From NCBI RefSeq assembly GCF_001613065.1, contig NZ_BDBQ01000088.1, positions 1-64,000 on the forward strand: a DNA stretch of 64,000 bases, read 5' to 3'. Positions 15,832 through 27,800 of this stretch are shown piece by piece. The first letter of the stretch is position 1, and every line of letters begins with the position of its first letter. The notes below the pieces were generated by a model. That model was not told the origin of the DNA and searched no databases. It saw only the letters and a program-made list of their open reading frames with translations. The position numbers and the translations under genes are program-made. The DNA comes from Nocardia miyunensis NBRC 108239. GTDB lineage: Bacteria > Actinomycetota > Actinomycetes > Mycobacteriales > Mycobacteriaceae.

Positions 15832-18800
15832 ATGCCGCACCTTCCCAGCATTTCCAACGAAATATCCACTCCCCCAGTCCCTTTCGAACTCTCGGCCGCC
15901 CAGCGCGGCATCTGGTTCGCCCAGCACATCGCGGGAGATGTCCCGATCTCGATCGCCCAGTACGTCGAACTGATCGGCGATGTGGACATCGAGATACTCG
16001 GGCAGGCCGCACGGCAGGCCGGCCGCGAATTCGGCACCGGCTATCTGCGGCTGGTCGAGGTCGACGGCCGCCCACTGCAACTGGTGGACACCAGCCTCGA
16101 CGACGATCTGGACACCGTCGACCTGCGCGGGGAGCACGATCCCGAGGCCGCCGCGCAGGCGTGGATGCGCGCGGAGTACAACGCACCTCTGAATCCGCTC
16201 ACCGATCGCCTGGTCAACGTGACGATGCTGCGCCTCGCGGAGAATCGCTGGTTCTGGTACTCGCGGATCCACCACATCGTGCTGGACGGCATGGGCGCGC
16301 TGACGATGGTGCAACGCACCGGCGAGCTCTACAACGCGGCCCGCGAGGGCAGGCCCGCACCGGCGTCGAAGGCCGAGGATCTGCGTGCGGTCGTGGAAGC
16401 CGATCGCGCATACCGTGATTCGGACCGCTTCGACGCCGATCGCTCGTACTGGATCGAACATCTGGACCGCATGCCCGACCCGGTGAGCCTGGCCGGACGA
16501 CTCGCGGAGGTCGACGCGCACCCGAGCCGGGTCACCGGCGCACTGCCGAACGAGACCGCGGCACTGCTGGATTCGGTCGCGCAGGCGGTGTCCTCCGGTG
16601 TGGCGCCGACCGTGGTCGCGGCCTTCGGGGCGTATCTGGCCGCGATGACCGGTGCGCCGGAAGTGGTTCTGAGCCTGCCGGTTTCGGCCCGCACCACCGC
16701 GGTTCTGCGTCGCTCGGGCGGCATGATCGCCAATGTCGTCCCGCTGCGTCTGGCGATGGCCCCCGACGCCACGGTCGGTGAGCTGATCGGTGCGGCACAG
16801 CGCGAACTCACCGGCGCCCTGCGCAGGCAGCGCTACCGGCAGGAGGACATCCTCCGTGACCTGGGGCAGCGGATGGACGAGGCCGCGTCCTTCGGGCCGA
16901 CGGTGAATCTGATGATGGTGGACACCAGGATTCAGCTCGGCCCGATCACCGGACGACTGCACGTGCTGACCTCCGGGCTTATCGACGATCTGTTCCTCAA
17001 CCTGTATCCCGGCGTCGGCGGCGAGAGCACGCATATCGACTTCCAGGGCAATGCGAACCTCTACAGCGATACCGAACTCGCCCGCCAGCACGGACGTTTC
17101 GTGGACTTCCTGCACCGGTTTCTCGCCGCCGGGCCGGACGCGCCGCTGTCGGCGGTGAGCACCCTGTCCGAGGAGGAACGCACCGAGCTGGCGCCCGTGC
17201 GCGGCGGCCGGGACGCCGAGATCCGGACGTTGCCCGAAATCCTTTCCGCCGGTGCGGCAATCGACGCGCAGGCGCTCGCCCTGACCGATGCGGACACCGA
17301 ACTGACCTATGCCCGGCTCGAGGAGTACACCAACCGGCTGGCCCGGGTGCTGCTCCACGCCGGAGCCGGCCCGGAGCGCACGGTCGCGATCTCGATTCCG
17401 CGCTCGGCCGAATCGGTGCTGGCGACGATCGCGGTGGCCAAGACCGGCGCGGCATTCGTGCCGATCGATCCGACCTATCCCCCGGACCGGATCGAACACA
17501 TGATCCGCGACAGCGGGGTGATCGCGGGCATCACGGTCGAGTCCGCGCGAAAGTCGTTGCCGGACAGCGTGCAATGGCTGGTAATGGACGATCCCGCCAC
17601 CGAGCTCGAGGCGGCTGTGCGATCCGCCGCGACGATCACCGATGCCGATCGACCGAGCCCGGTGCATCCGGACCAGACCGCGTACGTCATCTACACCTCC
17701 GGTTCCACCGGGCTGCCCAAGGGCGTACTGGTCACCCATCGTGGTCTGGCCAACCTCGTCGCGGGATCCGGCGAACGATTCGGTGTGGATTCGAATTCCG
17801 TTGTCGCACACGCAGTATCGCCCAGCTTCGACATCTCCGTCGAGGAGATCCTGGTGACGCTGGCGCGTGGCGCGACGCTTGCCGTCGTCCCGCCGACGGC
17901 GTACGCGGGCGAGGAGATGACTGGGGTACTGCTCCGGCACCGGGTCACCCATCTGGACGTCACCCCGACGGTGGCCGGTTCCCTGGACCCCGCCGAGCTG
18001 CCGCAGCTGCGCACGCTGGTGGTCGGCGGCGATGCCTGCCCGGCCGAACTGGTGACCCGATGGTCCGGACGCACCGTGCTCAACGGCTACGGACCGACCG
18101 AGACCACCATCACCACGACGGTGAGCGAGGCGCTGGTCCCCGGTGGCCCGATCACGATCGGCGGGCCGACGCGCGGTGTGTCGGCGGCGGTTCTGGATCC
18201 GTGGCTGCGTCCCGTGCCGGTGGGCACGACGGGTGAGCTGTATCTGTCGGGGGCGGGTCTGGCGCGCGGCTACCACCGGCGCACCGGGCTCACCGCCGAA
18301 CGCTTCGTCGCGAACCCCTATGCCCGCGGCGAACGGATGTACCGGACCGGCGATCTGGTCCGCTGGTGTGTGCACGAGGGCCGTCACGAGCTGGAATACC
18401 AGGGCCGCAGCGATTTTCAGGTCAAGATCCGCGGCTTCCGCATCGAGCTGGGTGAGATCGACGCCGCACTGCTGGACCTCCCGGACATCGAATTCGCGCT
18501 GACGATCGGGGCCCAGGCCGGTTCCGGGGCCACCGCGCTCGTGTCCTACGTACTGCCGCGCTCCGGAACTCGAGTACATCCCGAGGACGTGAAAGCAGCT
18601 GTGGGACAGGGGCTTCCGTCGTACATGGTGCCCGCGGTCGTCATGGTGATCGATCATGTCCCGCTGACCCCGCTGGGCAAGGTCGATCGAAAAGCCTTGC
18701 CCGCGCCGGACTTCCGGGCCGAGGCAACGGGCGGGCGTGCGCCGTCCACACCGCGCGAGGAGGTGCTGGCCGGACTGTTCGCCGAGGTGCTCGGCCTGCC

Positions 18801-21800
18801 GTCGGTGGGCGTGGACGACAGTTTCTTCGCCCTCGGCGGCGACAGCATCATCTCCATTCAGCTCGTCTCCCGGGCCAAGGCCGCCGGACTCGGGTTGAAT
18901 GCCCGGGACGTGTTCGAGCGCAAGACAGTTGCCGCACTCGCCGCCATCGCCACGGATGTGACGGATGCGGGCGTGCGCGAGCTGCCCGGAGGCGGCGCCG
19001 GACCGGTCGAGCTCACCCCGATCGTGCACGCGATGCTCGAGCAGGGTGATACGTGGCGGCGGTTCGGCCAGGCAGTGCTCGTCGGGTTGCCCGAGGATAT
19101 GGATCGGGCGCGGCTGGTCGCGGCCGCGCGGATTCTGCTCGACCGGCACGACGTACTGCGTTCGGCGCTGCGCGGGACCGGTGACGGCTGGGAATGGCAT
19201 GTGGCAGAACCGGGTTCGGTCGACGCCGAATCTCTGGTGCAGGTCGTGCACGCGAACTCCGATGCCGAAGAAGCGATTTCGAGCGCACTGGACGCCGCCG
19301 CGGACCTGCTCGACCCCGAAGCCGGTGTCGTCGCGCGATTCGTGCTGATCGAGCGGACCGCCGCGACGCCGCTGTGCTGGCTGGTCCTGCATCACCTGGT
19401 CGTCGATGGCGTGTCCTGGCGGATCCTGCTTCCCGATCTGGCGGTCGCCGCACAGGGCGGCAGCCTCGCCCCCGTCGGCACGTCCTTCCGGCGCTGGGCG
19501 CACGGACAAATCGCGCAGGCGAGCGAGCGAGCCACTGAACTGCCTGTCTGGCAGGGTATCTCGGCCATCCAGCACCCGGCGCGGGATATCGACGGCGCAC
19601 AGGGGCATCCGGGCGACGCCGACCCGCAACACAGCTCGACCGCCCAGAACCCGGCATCGAGCGACCGCGGCCAGGGGCGTCCGATCGCGACCGACGAGCA
19701 GTATCTCTCGGCCGTCGAAAGTCCGGCGCTGGCCGCCGATCGGCTGGATCCCGCGATAGATGTGGTGGCGACCATGGCCCAGCGGCACACGGTCCTCGAG
19801 CCGGATCTCGCGGATGCCGTCCTGAGTATGGTTCCTGACCGATTCCATTGCGGCGCGGACGATGTCCTGCTCGCGGCGCTCGCCCTGGCGGTGAGCCGCT
19901 GGCGGGACCGCGCGCGCACGGTGTTCACCCTGGAGGGGCACGGACGCGAGGAGAGCGTGTTGCCCGGCGCGGATACCGCGCGCACGGTGGGCTGGTTCAC
20001 CAGCGTGTATCCGGCCGCGATCGATCTGTCCGGTATCGATCGGGCCGAGGCGCTCACCGGCGGCGCGGCGGCCGGAACGCTGCTCAAGGCGGTGAAGGAA
20101 CAGCTGCGCGCCCTGCCGGACAAGGGCATCGGCTACGGCATGCTGCGCTACCTGAACCCCGAGACCGCCGCCGCCATGGCCGCCGACCCCGCCCCGGACA
20201 TCAGCTTCAACTACCTGGGCCGAGCGATGACCGGCACCGATGAAAGCCCCTGGCTTCCACAGCGTTTCGCGGCCACTCAGGACCGCCGCGCCCCGCTGGC
20301 CGCGGCGATCGATGTCAACGCGGTGCGCACCGACGCCGGTCTCGAGGTGACCTGGGCGTATGCCTCGCGCCTGTTCAACGCCGAGGACCTGGACGCGCTC
20401 GCCGTGCTGTGGCACGAGGCACTGCGCGCCCTGGCCGCGCACGCGAGCACCGCGGGCGCGGGCGGGCGCACACCGTCGGACTTCGCCCTGGTTCCGGTGC
20501 GTCAGCAGCAGATCGACCGCTGGGAGCGCGAATATCCCGAGCTCACCGACATCTGGCCGCTGTCGCCGCTGCAATACGGACTGCTGTTCCACGCGGTCTA
20601 CGACACCGACACCGCCGACGGCTATACGGTGCAATCGCTGCTCACCCTCTCCGGCACCGTCGACGCGCACCGCCTGCGCAGGGCCGCGCAGGCCGTGATC
20701 GACCGGCACGAGAACCTGCGCGCCGTCTTCGTCGAAACCGACGACGGCCCGCGCCAGATCGTCAGCGCGCATGCCGAAATCCAGTGGCGGGAGGTCGATC
20801 TCACCTCCATCACCGATTCGGCATCGCGCCGGAGGGAGCTGGACCGCATCGTCGCGGTGGACGCGAACACCCGGTTCGAACTGACCCGCGCACCGCTGCT
20901 GCGGTTCACCCTCGCCCGCATCGATGCCGACACCTACCGTTTCGTGCTCACCAACCACCATCTCGTGCTGGACGGCTGGTCGACACCGCTGCTGGTGCGC
21001 GAACTGCTGACGCTGTACGTCCTCGGCGGCGACGCCGCCGCGCTGCCGCCCGCCCACTCCTACCGGGAATTCCTGGCCTGGCTCGACGCCTCGGACGACG
21101 CGCGATCCCTGGCGGCCTGGACCGGCTACCTGGCCGGTGTCGACGCCCCGACGCGGGCGATGCCGAGCCTGGCCGATATCGATTCCGCCGAAACCGGGAT
21201 GGTGTCCACCGACCTGTCCCGCGACGTCGTCACCGCGCTCGACAAGACCGCGCGGGAGGCCGGTGCGACGGTCAACACGCTGATCCAGGCCGGGTGGGCG
21301 ATGGCGCTGGCCATGCTGACCGGCCGCACCGACGTGGTGTTCGGCGCGACCGTCTCGGGACGTCCGCCGGAACTGGCGGGCGTGGAGGAGATGATCGGCC
21401 TGTTCATCAATACCGTGCCCGTGCGCGTCCGGCTCGACCCCGCCGAGCGGGTGGTCGACCTGCTGGCCCGGGTGCAGGCCGAGCAGGCGCAACTGATGGA
21501 ACACCAGCATATCGGCCTCGCCGCCATCCACCAGGCGGTCGGACTGGCCGAATTGTTCGACACCCTCACCGTTTTCGAGTCCTATCCGATCGATCGCGAG
21601 GCGCTCACCGAGTCGCTGGACGTCGCGGGCATGCGGGTGCTGGACGTCGAGGGCACCGACGCGACACCGTACCCGCTGAATCTGATGACCGTCCCGATCC
21701 GGGAGGACGACGGCGACACACTGCGCATCAGCCTGAAATTCCTTACCGGACACCTGGATTCGCGAACAGCACGGTCGCTGCTGGATCGTTTCGTGCGGCT

Positions 21801-24800
21801 GCTGACCCAGCTCGCGGACGATGCGCAACTGCCGGTGTCCCGGGTGCAGTACTGCGACGAGGCCGAACGCACCGCGCTGCTGCCGGTTCGCGGCCCGGAA
21901 TCGATGTCTCCGCGCACCCTTCCGGAGATCCTCACCGAGGGCGCTCGCATCGATCCGTCCGCCGTCGCGATCACCTCGGGTGAGTTCACCATGACCTACG
22001 GCGAGCTGGACGCCTGGTCGAACCGGTTCGCGCGAATGCTGTTGCGGCGCGGCATCGGCCGCGAAGTATTCGTGATCCTGGCGATGACTCGCTCGCTGGA
22101 ATCCGTTGTCGCGGTGTGGGCGCTGGCCAAGACCGGCGCGGCCTTCGCGCCCTTGGACCCGAGCCATCCCGTCGAGCGGATCGAGCACATGCTCGCCGAT
22201 TCCAAGGCGCCCATCGGCGTGACGGTGACCGAGACCGGAGAAACCCTGCCCGGCACCATCGACTGGCTGCTGCTGGACGATCTGAGCACCATCCGCCGCG
22301 TCATGACGGTCTCCGATGCCCCCATCACCGACGCCGAGCGCGGCGGGCCGATCGACATCGACCAGACCGCCTACCTGATCTACACCTCGGGATCCACCGG
22401 CAAGCCCAAGGCGGTGCTGCTCAGCCATCGCGGAATCGCGAATCTGATCACCGCGCAACGGGAATCGCTGGAAACATCGCCCGAGTCCGCGGTGTTGCAG
22501 GTGGCCTCCCCCAGCTTCGACGCCTCGGTCTTCGAACTGCTCACCGCGCACAGCGCGGGCGGCCGGCTGGTGATCTCGCCACCGGAGGTCTACGGCGGGA
22601 CCGAACTGGAACAGCTGCTGCGCACCGAAGGGGTGACCCACGCCGTGATCACCCCCTCGGCCCTGGCCACCATGGAGCCGGCCGGGCTGCCCCGACTGCG
22701 GATGCTGTCGGTGGCCGGTGAAGCGGCCACGCCCGAGCTGATCGAGCGGTGGGCGCCGGGCCGCCGGATGGTGAATCTGTACGGGCCCACCGAATTCAGC
22801 ATCTGGGCGACCGGACCCGCGGAACTCGTCGCGGGCGAACCGATCACCATCGGCGGGCCGATCCGCGGCGCGGCGGTCGCGGTGCTGGACACCTGGTTGC
22901 GGCCGGTGCCGATCGGGATCCCGGGCGAGCTGTACCTGGCCGGACCTGCCCTGGCCCGCGGCTACTTCAACCGGTTCGCGCTGACCGCGGAACGTTTCGT
23001 GGCCGACCCGCACGGCGAGCCCGGCGACCGCATGTACCGCACCGGGGACATGGCACGCTGGGTACTCGACGAGGACGACCGCCCGGTTCTGGAATACCTG
23101 GGGCGCAGCGATTTCCAGGTCAAGATCCGCGGCCTGCGGATCGAACTCGGGGAGATCGACGCGGCGCTCTCGCGCGAGGAGGAGATCGATTACGCGGTGA
23201 CGATCGGCCGCGCCGGGCCCGCCGGGGCGACGGTGCTGGTGTCCTATGTGCTGCCCGCCGACGAGGCGCGGCTGGACACCGATCATCTGCGAGAGCGGGT
23301 CGCCGCGCAGCTGCCCGGATATATGGTTCCGGGATATATCGTTGTGCTGGAATCGATTCCGCTCACACCGGTCGGCAAACTGGATCGCGCCGCGCTGCCG
23401 ATGCCCGATTTCACCGAGACGCACCGGCCCTACCTGGCGCCGCGAACCCCGGTGGAGGACAGCGTCGCCGAGGTTTTCGCCGAGGTACTGGGCGTCGAGC
23501 GGGTCGGCGTGGATCAATCCTTCTTCGAACTCGGCGGCAACTCCCTGAGCGCGACCAAGGTGATCTCCCGGATCAACTCGTCACTGGGATCGACTGTGGC
23601 ACTGCGTGATCTGTTCGATGCGCCCACCGTCGCACAGCTGGCCGCACGGGTCGTCCCCGCCGACGGGGCATCGGACCGCCCGGCGCTGGCGGCGCGGATT
23701 CGCCCCGACCGGATCCCGCTGTCCCCCGCGCAGCAGCGTATGTGGGTGCTCAACCGGATGGATCCGGACGCGTCCGCCTACAACATCGCGGTGGCCCTGC
23801 GGCTCACCGGCGAACTGGACCTCGCGGCACTGGGCGCGGCACTCGCCGATGTGGTCGCCCGGCACGAGAGCCTGCGCACGGTATATCCCGCCGACGGCGA
23901 CGGGGCGCGCCAGGTCGTCATCGATACTGCCTCGGGGACGCCGGAGATCACGGTGGCCGACACCGAGGACGGCACACCGCTGCGGTCCCGGATCGCCGCG
24001 CTCACCGGTGCGGGTTTCGATCTCACCGAGGAACTTCCGCTGCGCGTGGGCGTTTTCGCCCTGCCCGCAGCGGATCGACCTCCGGTCCACGTCGTCGTGC
24101 TGGTCGTGCACCACATCAGCGCCGACGGAGCATCGATGGCCCCGCTGGCCGCGGATCTGGTCACCGCCTACGCACGGCATTCGACAGGTATGGGCACGGC
24201 CCCCGCGCCGCTGGCGATTCAATACGCCGATTTCGCGATGTGGCACCGCGACCTACTCGGCGACGAGTCTGATCCGGATTCCGCTGCGGCACAACAGGTT
24301 CGGTACTGGCGGGAAAATCTCGCCGGTGTTCCCGACGTGCTGGAGCTGCCCGCCGACCGTCCGCGCCCGGCCGTGCAGTCGATGCGCAGCGCCGATATCG
24401 CGCTGCGCCTGGACGCCGAAAGGCACCGTGCCCTGGTGGATTTCGCGACGGAGCACGGGGCGACACCGTTCATGGTCGTGCACGCCGCGCTCGCGGTGCT
24501 CACCGCGCGTCTGGGCGGCACCGGCGACGTGGTGATCGGCACGCCGGTGGCCGGACGCGGCGACCGGGCCCTGGACGCGCTGGTCGGCATGTTCGTCAAC
24601 ACGCTGGCCCTGCGCACCCCGGTCGACCCGTCCGCCGGTTTCGCCGCATTCCTCGATACCGTCCGCTCGACGGACCTGGACGCCTTCGCCCACGCCGACG
24701 TCCCGTTCGAGCGGCTCGTGCAGGTGCTGGATCCGAGTCGCTCGACCGCGTACCACCCGCTGTTCCAGGTCTCGCTGAGCCTGCAGAACTACGTGGAACC

Positions 24801-27800
24801 GGTCCTGGAACTGCCCGGACTGCGTATCGAGGTCGAGGACGTGGACCGCGGCTCGGCGCAGTTCGACCTGACCTTCGATCTGCGCGAGCACTTCTCGGAC
24901 AGCGGACCGGCCGGACTCGACGGCGGCCTGACCTACGCCACCGACCTGTTCGACGAGGCGACCGCGCACACGCTGGTGACCCGCTGGCTGCGGATTCTGG
25001 ATGCGGTGCTCGCCCGGCCGCAGACACCACTCGGCGACATCGACATCCTCGACACCGCCGAGCGCGCCGCGCTCGTCGCGGTTCACGGTGCCCAATCCAT
25101 CGGCGCGACAACACTTCCCGAACTTCTCACCGCGACCGCCGGCCGATACCCGGATCATCCCGCCGTCGTCGCGAACGGACGAACGATCACCTACCGCGAA
25201 CTCGACGACCAGGCCGACCGGCTGGCCGGGCTGCTGAGCGAGGTTGGGCCGGAAAGCGTTGTAGCACTGGGTCTGCCGCGTTCGGCGGAACTGTTCATCG
25301 GCATCTGGGCGGCGGCACGGATCGGTGCGGCCTTCGTGCCGGTGGATCCACGGCATCCCGTCGAACGCATCGAGCACATGCTCACCGATTCCGGTGCGCG
25401 CGTGGGGATCACTCTCGCGGCTTATCGTCCGCAACTGCCCGACACCACGGAGTGGCTCGTGCTGGACTCCCCCGAATTCGCCGACACCCCGCGAACCACA
25501 CCGCCGGACAACCCGATCCACCCGGACTCCCCGGCATGGCTGATCTACACCTCGGGTTCGACCGGAATTCCGAAGGGCGTCTCGGTCACCCACCGCGGCA
25601 TCGCCGATCTGATCGCCACCCAAGCCGACCGGCTCGGCGTCCGGGAGAGTTCACGGGTTCTGCAGGTGGCCTCGCCGAGTTTCGACGCGTCGGTGTTCGA
25701 GGCGCTGATGGCCTTCGGATCCGGTGGCGCGCTGGTGGTCTCGCCGCCGGAGGTCTTCGGCGGCGCCGAGCTGGCCGCACTGATCGACGCCGAGGCGGTG
25801 ACCCATGTGGTGATCACGCCCTCGGCGCTAGCCACCATGGATCCCCACGACGTTTCCGGCGTCCGGGTGCTGGCCGTCGCCGGTGAGGCGATGGGCTCCG
25901 AACTGGTCGAACGCTGGGCGGGCGGCCGCACGCTGATCAATATGTACGGCCCGGCCGAATTCACCATCTGGGCAACGAGTTCCCCGCTGGCCGCCGCAGA
26001 GGCGGTGTCCATCGGCACGCCGGTGCGCGGTGCGACGGTACTGGTGCTGGACGATCGGCTGCATCCGGTCCCGGTCGGTGTCGCGGGCGAGCTGTATGTC
26101 GCCGGACCCGCCCTGGCGCGCGGCTATCACGCACGACCGGGCCTGACCGCCGAACGCTTCGTCGCGAATCCGTTCGGCGGATCCGGTGAGAGGATGTACC
26201 GCACAGGCGATCTGGTGCGCTGGACCGAATCCAGCGAAGCGCATCTCCGCCTGGAATACTTGGGCCGCACCGATTTTCAGGTCAAGGTGCGCGGTCAGCG
26301 CATCGAGCTGGGCGAGATCGACGCGGCGCTGCGCCGTATCGGCGGCGTCGATTTCGCGGTGACGCTCGGCGTCCCCGGCCCCACCGGCGCGACCGCGCTG
26401 GCGGCCTACCTCGTGCCCGAACCCGGCGTCGAACTCGATCTCACCCGAGTGCGCTCCGCCGCAGGGGAAACCCTGCCGGGCTATATGGTGCCCGCGGCGT
26501 TCACGGTGCTGGATGCGGTGCCCATCAACGCGGTCGGCAAACTCGACCGGCGAGCGCTGCCCGAGCCTCGATTCGAGGCCGCGCGCACCGAATACCGGGC
26601 CCCGGCCACCCCGACCGAACGGATCCTCGCCGGGGTCGTCGGCGAGTTGCTCGGACTCGAGCGGGTGGGTGCCGACGATTCGTTCTTCGCGCTCGGCGGC
26701 GACAGCATCATGGCGATTCAGCTGGTGTCGCGGGCCAAACAGCTGGGGGTGAGCTGCACACCGCTGCAGGTGTTCGAACATCGCACGGTCGCGGCGCTGG
26801 CCGCGGCGGCCGATGCGGAAGGGGAGACGCTCATCCTGGACGAGCTTCCCGGCGGCGGTGTCGGGGAGCTCCCGCTGACCCCGATCGTGCACTACATGCT
26901 CGAAAGAGGCGGCGACTACGGACGTTTCGCGCAGACGGCCGTACTGGAACTCCCGCTCGGCATCGAGCGCGAACAGCTCGTCACGACCCTGTCGGCGGTG
27001 ATCGACCGGCACGATATGCTGCGCGCTCGCCTCGTCACCCACGACGAGCGGCCGCACCTGATCGTGACCGAGCCCGGTTCGATCGAGGTGGACACACTGG
27101 TCCACCGGATCGAATGCGATGTCGAGAACCCGGTCGAGCTCCGGGAATACGCTGCGAGCGAACTGGATTCGGCGGCGGACCGCCTCGACCCCGCGAAGGG
27201 CGCCGTCCTGCAATTCATCTGGCTCGATCCGGTCGGCGACGCGGGCTCGCGGACCAGGCCGGGACGCCTGATCGTCCTCGCCCACCACCTGGTGATCGAC
27301 GGCGTCTCCTGGCGCATCCTGGTACCGGATCTGATGGCCGCCTGGGCGCAGGTCAGCACCGGAGCCGATCCGGTCCTGGCTGAGACCGGCACCTCCATGC
27401 GCCGATGGGCGACCGCGCTGACCGAACAGGCCCACGCGCCCGACCGCGTCGCCGAACTCGGCTACTGGCAGAACGTCATCGAAGGGCCCGATCCGCTCAT
27501 CGGACCGCGCGAGCTGGACCCGGCCATCGATCAGGCGCACACCCTGCGCACGATCGACCGGGAAGCCGATGCGGCGGTCACCGAGGCCCTGCTGACCACG
27601 CTGCCCGGCCTGTTCGGCGGCGGTGTGCAGGACGCGCTGGTGGCCACACTCGCACTGGCCCTGCGGCATTGGCGCGATACGGCCGACCGCAGCGTGCTGC
27701 TTCGCCTCGAAGGGCACGGCCGACAGCAGGAAGTGGTTCCGGGAGCGGATCTTTCGCGCACGATCGGCTGGTTCACCAGTCTGTATCCGGTCCGGCTGGA

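Noticed and set aside
15589..23517. A 2642-residue open frame on the minus strand
   Set aside because: It is antisense to the NRPS, rich in Arg/Gly/His without domains, and arises from high GC at codon positions of the real gene. The same holds for the 923-residue frame at 25828-28599.
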